From: Ignavibacteria bacterium
GTDB lineage: Bacteria; Bacteroidota; Ignavibacteria; Ignavibacteriales; Ignavibacteriaceae
Length of the DNA: 11,029 bases
Reading direction: 5' to 3'
Assembly: GCA_029863735.1 (NCBI GenBank)
Contig: JAOTUT010000030.1
Span: 1 to 11,029, forward strand
Of the stretch, positions 8,135 to 11,029 are shown in pieces; the first letter of the stretch is position 1, and the number at the start of each line of letters is the position of its first letter. The position numbers were made by a program, and so were the translations under genes. The notes under the pieces were generated by a model that was given only the letters and a program-made list of their open reading frames with translations, did no database searches and was not told where the DNA came from.

Positions 8135-8758
8135 ATGAATTTACCATATGAAATAAGAACGATAGACGAGATAAATGAAGTAACCGCCGTTGTAAATAAA
8201 TCCAACTTTATTGCACAGGTATATCCGGTATTTTCTGAAAGTGATGCAAAAGAATATGTCATTAAAGCTAAAAAGAGATACTATGATGCATCACACCACT
8301 GCTACGCCTTCAAATTAGCAGATGGCACAGTTCGTTATTCAGATGCAGGCGAACCGAATGGAACCGCAGGAATACGAATACAAAACGCAATTGAACATTT
8401 TAAACTGAGTAATCAGCTTATTATTGTCTCAAGGATATTTGGAGGAATAAAGCTTGGGGTCGGTCCACTGGGAAAGGCATATTATCAGTCAGCCTACCAG
8501 GTAATAAATGATTCGAAAATCTCCACAAAACAACTTTTCCAAAAAGCCACTGTATCAGCAATATATGACCAGATTAGTTTTATCCACAGAATTCTGTCAA
8601 ATCATAATTCAATTGTTGAAGATTCTGAATACAAAGAATCCATTAAATTGACCTGTCTGCTAAAATCAAGCGAAATCGAGTTAATTTCAAAGAAAATATC
8701 AGACCTGGGTAAGAATAAAATTACTATTACATTTCATAAAGAAACTGTTTATAAATGA
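8135..8758 (+). CDS. YigZ/IMPACT family protein (UPF0029)
   Basis: A 207-residue protein of the YigZ/IMPACT family. The N-terminal UPF0029 domain (about 15-125) carries the family's marks: HHCYAF at 54-59, SDAGEPNGTAG at 69-79 and RIFGGIKLGVGPLGKAY from 100. The C-terminal half (about 135-205) is shaped like the DUF1949 ferredoxin-like domain that follows it in bacterial members. Eukaryotic IMPACT proteins modulate the Gcn2/Gcn1 translation-stress pathway. The bacterial role is unsettled, with proposals around translation or nucleic acid binding. ATG at 8135 is chosen; a GTG immediately before it (8132) would add one residue. There is no ribosome binding site in front. It is divergent from uvrA, sharing a gap of about 90 bases. 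Pairing with uvrA may be mere adjacency. Confidence 0.9.
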   Translation: MNLPYEIRTIDEINEVTAVVNKSNFIAQVYPVFSESDAKEYVIKAKKRYYDASHHCYAFKLADGTVRYSDAGEPNGTAGIRIQNAIEHFKLSNQLIIVSRIFGGIKLGVGPLGKAYYQSAYQVINDSKISTKQLFQKATVSAIYDQISFIHRILSNHNSIVEDSEYKESIKLTCLLKSSEIELISKKISDLGKNKITITFHKETVYK

Positions 8759-8880
8759 AATCTCTATTACATTACAAATTATTGTTCAAAAAAAACTGTT
8801 GATGTTACTTGATTCAAAAATCGTTATTACTGATATTTGCGTGAGACAATATTTACATTTTCACAAAATCCGGGGACGCA

Positions 8881-9327
8881 ATGGGAACTCACCAAACAGC
8901 AGAACGCCTTGCCAACTTAACTTTTAGCTTGCTGGCAAATTGTCAGGAGAAAGAAGTCCGCTTAGCTACAATTCATAATCTGACGCAAGCAGAATTCAGA
9001 TGCCTGAGATTGTTTGGAACTGATGAAAGCGTGAACAATAAAAAAATTGCTGAACGCATGAATCTTAGCCCAAGCCGACTGACAAGAATTATTGATGGTT
9101 TAGTAGAGAAGCAATACATAAACAGGGAAATTGATCCTGAGGATAGAAGAAACATGAGAGTTATGCTTTCAAGGAGAGGCAGACAACTTGTTAACCAACT
9201 CAACAAGGCATATGTGCAGATTCATAATGAAATTCTTCAGGATATTAATGCTTCACAGCATGAACCTCTGATTATTGCTATGCAGCATTTATTAGAGGCT
9301 CTCGAAAATTGGTTGAAGAAACCCTAG
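8881..9327 (+). CDS. MarR-family transcriptional regulator
   Basis: A 148-residue winged-helix regulator of the usual MarR length. Helices at both ends (5-25 and 100-146) would form the dimer interface. The DNA-binding core runs from about 33 to 100: NLTQAEFRCLRLF, then KKIAERMNLSPSRLTRIIDGLVEKQYI (helix-turn-helix, recognition helix about 63-76), and the wing DPEDRRNMRVMLSRRGRQL with the conserved D-x-R-R. MarR proteins usually repress nearby genes and themselves and respond to small phenolic or oxidative signals; the ligand here is unknown. The ATG has GGGGA five to nine bases upstream, a possible ribosome binding site. The 122 bases before it contain a weak promoter-like pair, CTTG (8808-8811) and GATATTTG (8832-8839) 20 bases apart. 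No target gene is evident: the following gene is convergent, 8 bases away. Confidence 0.9.
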   Translation: MGTHQTAERLANLTFSLLANCQEKEVRLATIHNLTQAEFRCLRLFGTDESVNNKKIAERMNLSPSRLTRIIDGLVEKQYINREIDPEDRRNMRVMLSRRGRQLVNQLNKAYVQIHNEILQDINASQHEPLIIAMQHLLEALENWLKKP

Positions 9328-9335
9328 AGATAATT

Positions 9336-9758
9336 TCAGGATTGACGTTTCAAGTGGTTGATATATTTTTTAACAGCTTCTAAATCAGAAAAGAGTTGTG
9401 AAAGATTAGCAAAATTTTGTGGTGAGAGAGTAAAATAAGTTGTTTCAAAATATTCCCGATGGCTTACATCCCCAACAGAAATTATTTCTTTTAATTGTTC
9501 TATTCCCTTCTTCATATTTTCATTCAGATCATTTTTAACATGATCAGTACTGCTTACTTCAGGTATTCCTGGTGCGTTCTTCAAAACCCTCATCATTCCG
9601 CAAATGTATTTAGCAGTGAAGGTTAATTCTTCAAATTCATCTTCTTTACCATTACCCCTTACTAAATGAATTATTTTTGTAAGGTCATCTTTTCTTTGAA
9701 GAGGATTAGAAGTATAATCTTCAACTTTATCCAAAAAATATTTATCAGATAAATTCAC
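9336..9758 (-). CDS. Uncharacterised helical protein coupled to the methyltransferase gene
   Basis: A 140-residue protein that I do not recognise. It is predicted largely alpha-helical, soluble and charged, with no signal peptide or membrane segment. Features that can be seen are an N-terminal helix rich in Asp/Lys, a central hydrophobic helix FTAKYICGMMRVLKNAPG containing the only cysteine, an FETTYFTLSPQNFANLSQLF segment, and a basic tail ending HLKRQS. The start is GTG at 9758; upstream in frame there is only an ATA before the TAA at 9771-9773. No ribosome binding site is visible, but the start lies 5 bases after the stop of the upstream methyltransferase (TAG-TTACA-GTG), so translation is probably coupled. 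The context suggests a link to that enzyme but gives no function. It is convergent with the MarR gene. Confidence 0.75.
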   Translation of the reverse strand: MNLSDKYFLDKVEDYTSNPLQRKDDLTKIIHLVRGNGKEDEFEELTFTAKYICGMMRVLKNAPGIPEVSSTDHVKNDLNENMKKGIEQLKEIISVGDVSHREYFETTYFTLSPQNFANLSQLFSDLEAVKKYINHLKRQS

Positions 9759-9763
9759 TGTAA

Positions 9764-10405
9764 CTATATTTTAACTCCTAACCCAATGCCATCACCGACT
9801 GGTATTATTGATGACTTAAGGTTCGGCTGATTCATAAATAAAGAATTGAATTCACGAATATGATTTGTTGATTCTTTATATTGCAATGGCACTCGTGTTG
9901 AGGCAGCATAACCATGCCACAGTAAATTATCGACAACTAAAAGTCCTTTTTTTCGCAGAAGCACCAGCGAGTAATCAAATAGTCTTTTGTAATCTTCCTT
10001 ATCAGCATCAAGAAAAACCAGGTCATATTTCTTTTTCAGCTGAGGCATAACATTTACAGCATCTCCCTCAAGTAGTTTTATTTTAGCCGTAAGTCCTGAC
10101 TTAACAATAAAATCCTTTGCTACTGAAATATTATCAGCGCTCTTCTCAATTGTATGAATCACTGATTTACCCTGCAGATTACGAGCAATTCTAATAGAAG
10201 AATACGCAATGGCTGTCCCCAGTTCAAGAACTCTTCTTGGATTTTTTACAAGAATTAACTGCTCTAAGAATTCTGCTGATTGCCAGGAAAGAATAGGAAC
10301 ATTATGTTCTTTTGCATATTCTTCCATTTCTTCGATTAGGGTATCAGTTTTTTTTCGGAATGAAGATAGGTATTCAATCTGATTTGATAATATAATTTTA
10401 TTCAT
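9764..10405 (-). CDS. trmR: SAM-dependent O-methyltransferase, TrmR (YrrM)-like
   Basis: A 213-residue class I methyltransferase of the catechol O-methyltransferase-like family (Methyltransf_3). SAM-binding motif I is VLELGTAIAYSS at 59-70, with the ribose-binding acidic residue at Glu87. FLDADK (131-136) and VVDN (157-160) supply Asp133, Asp159 and Asn160, the positions that hold the divalent metal in this family. The segment EEMEEYAKEHNVPI near 25-38 and the ending IIPVGDG (200-206) closely resemble, from memory, Bacillus YrrM/TrmR, which methylates 5-hydroxyuridine to 5-methoxyuridine at tRNA position 34. The specific tRNA role is therefore likely but inferred, and small-molecule O-methylation is the alternative. 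It starts at ATG after an A/T-rich leader with no good ribosome binding site. It leads a two-gene unit with the helical protein. Confidence 0.85.
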   Translation of the reverse strand: MNKIILSNQIEYLSSFRKKTDTLIEEMEEYAKEHNVPILSWQSAEFLEQLILVKNPRRVLELGTAIAYSSIRIARNLQGKSVIHTIEKSADNISVAKDFIVKSGLTAKIKLLEGDAVNVMPQLKKKYDLVFLDADKEDYKRLFDYSLVLLRKKGLLVVDNLLWHGYAASTRVPLQYKESTNHIREFNSLFMNQPNLKSSIIPVGDGIGLGVKI

Positions 10406-10545
10406 ATCTTTAAATTAAAAGTGAAGGAGTCTTTAGAAAGTTAAGGAAAATCCGTATAAAACTACTAATACTGTTAAATTGATTGTTAAAAAGCATTAAT
10501 TATAGTTGCAGAAAGATGAAGGCTTTAAGTCTTCTGAAAAATAAA

Positions 10546-11029
10546 TTATCTCAGTAAAACCAAATTTTTACTGAAGCTTTTTCCATTCAAATCAATAATA
10601 AAATAATAAACACCGCTGGAAAGCGAAATGCCGTTAGTGTTTTTTCCATACCAATCAAACCTATTTTCATCATCATTGGTAACTGTACTGTAGTAACCAA
10701 CTTGCTGACCTAAAGGATCGATAATTCTGATTGTAAGATTTTCGTTTCCGGATGATTTTATTTGGATAGAAGTAAATGTATTTAAAGCGGGATAAAACGG
10801 GTTAGGATAAGGATCACTTACAATAAAGTCTGAAAACGTTTTTTTGGTGGTCAGATTAAGGCTGATATCAAGTGAACCATAATAAAACTTGTAATTACTG
10901 TTAACCGGTTCCCTGTACGAAGCTCCCGTATTATCATCATAAGTAAAATAAAAATCTACTAATTCATCATTAAAAAAATAGGGCAGCTTGAGTGAGAATT
11001 TTAAATTTTCATTTAACTCCATTTGTTTT
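10546..11029 (-). CDS. T9SS cargo protein, C-terminal part, cut by right window edge
   Basis: The frame is open to the right edge (161 codons). The first Met inside the window (11020-11022) is preceded by in-frame Lys-Gln codons and followed by MELNENLKFSLKLPYF with no signal peptide. A T9SS substrate needs one, so the true start is probably outside the window. The first 65 visible residues are beta-rich (FYFTYDD, KFYYGSLDISLNL) and fit no family that I can name. Residues from about 70 are a sorting domain: SDPYPNPFYP, LTIRIIDPLGQQV, a FDWYGKNTNGISLSSGVYYF stretch resembling the FlgD-type Ig fold, and the terminal KNLVLLR. It should be exported through the outer membrane. The 140 bases between it and the methyltransferase gene (10406-10545) contain only a weak imperfect hairpin and no clear promoter. 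Confidence 0.8.
   Translation of the reverse strand, partial: KQMELNENLKFSLKLPYFFNDELVDFYFTYDDNTGASYREPVNSNYKFYYGSLDISLNLTTKKTFSDFIVSDPYPNPFYPALNTFTSIQIKSSGNENLTIRIIDPLGQQVGYYSTVTNDDENRFDWYGKNTNGISLSSGVYYFIIDLNGKSFSKNLVLLR

Noticed and set aside
8881..9758. Toxin-antitoxin or regulator-effector pair formed by MarR and the helical protein
   Set aside because: The two genes are convergent, and the helical protein is coupled to the methyltransferase gene instead.
10518..10534. Imperfect inverted repeat GAAGGCTT-T-AAGTCTTC downstream of the second T9SS gene
   Set aside because: The one-base loop, internal mismatch and lack of a following U-tract on the minus strand argue against an intrinsic terminator.
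1..11029. A new multigene defence, mobile or biosynthetic system
   Set aside because: No transposase, integrase, nuclease-defence gene, CRISPR repeat, direct terminal repeat or biosynthetic cluster was seen. Gene content is housekeeping plus envelope functions.

Overview
The window is AT-rich and gene-dense, and it looks like a chromosomal segment from the Bacteroidota/Ignavibacteriota group, most likely an Ignavibacteria-like organism. The main reasons are two proteins with C-terminal type IX secretion (T9SS) sorting domains, one with the motif NYPNPFNPST and a terminal KMILLR, the other with DPYPNPFYP and a terminal LVLLR. Other hints are weak or absent Shine-Dalgarno sequences before most genes, a Bacteroidota-style lipoprotein, and one upstream region that fits the TTTG-N21-TAnnTTTG promoter pattern known from Bacteroidota. 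The lineage is an inference from these traits, not from a marker gene comparison.

Layout. Positions 1-4316 are read on the minus strand, in transcription order: a DUF1028 protein with a helical repeat tail, a small NTF2-like lipoprotein starting 3 bases after it, a large Asp-box beta-propeller T9SS cargo protein, and the start of a small CxxC protein that runs off the left edge. A 158-base divergent region follows, holding a good candidate promoter. A plus-strand TSUP (TauE/SafE) membrane transporter then runs tail-to-tail into uvrA, with the two stop codons overlapping inside a TTAA. uvrA (5221-8043, minus) is divergent from a YigZ/IMPACT family gene. The short space between them holds a sigma-70-like promoter for uvrA whose -10 box is covered by a perfect 8-3-8 inverted repeat. 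A MarR-family regulator (plus) follows. Then, on the minus strand, come a TrmR-type methyltransferase with a small uncharacterised helical protein 5 bases downstream, and finally the C-terminal part of a second T9SS cargo protein cut by the right edge.

How the genes relate. This is mostly housekeeping (nucleotide excision repair, probable tRNA wobble-uridine methylation, the YigZ family) mixed with envelope and secretion functions (two T9SS cargo proteins, a lipoprotein, an exported DUF1028 protein, a transporter). I see no phage, transposon, CRISPR, toxin-antitoxin, tRNA or rRNA, and no clear sign of a new multigene system. The points most worth following up are the putative operator on uvrA, the DUF1028-lipoprotein pair, the unannotated CxxC gene at the left edge, and the uncharacterised partner of the methyltransferase gene.
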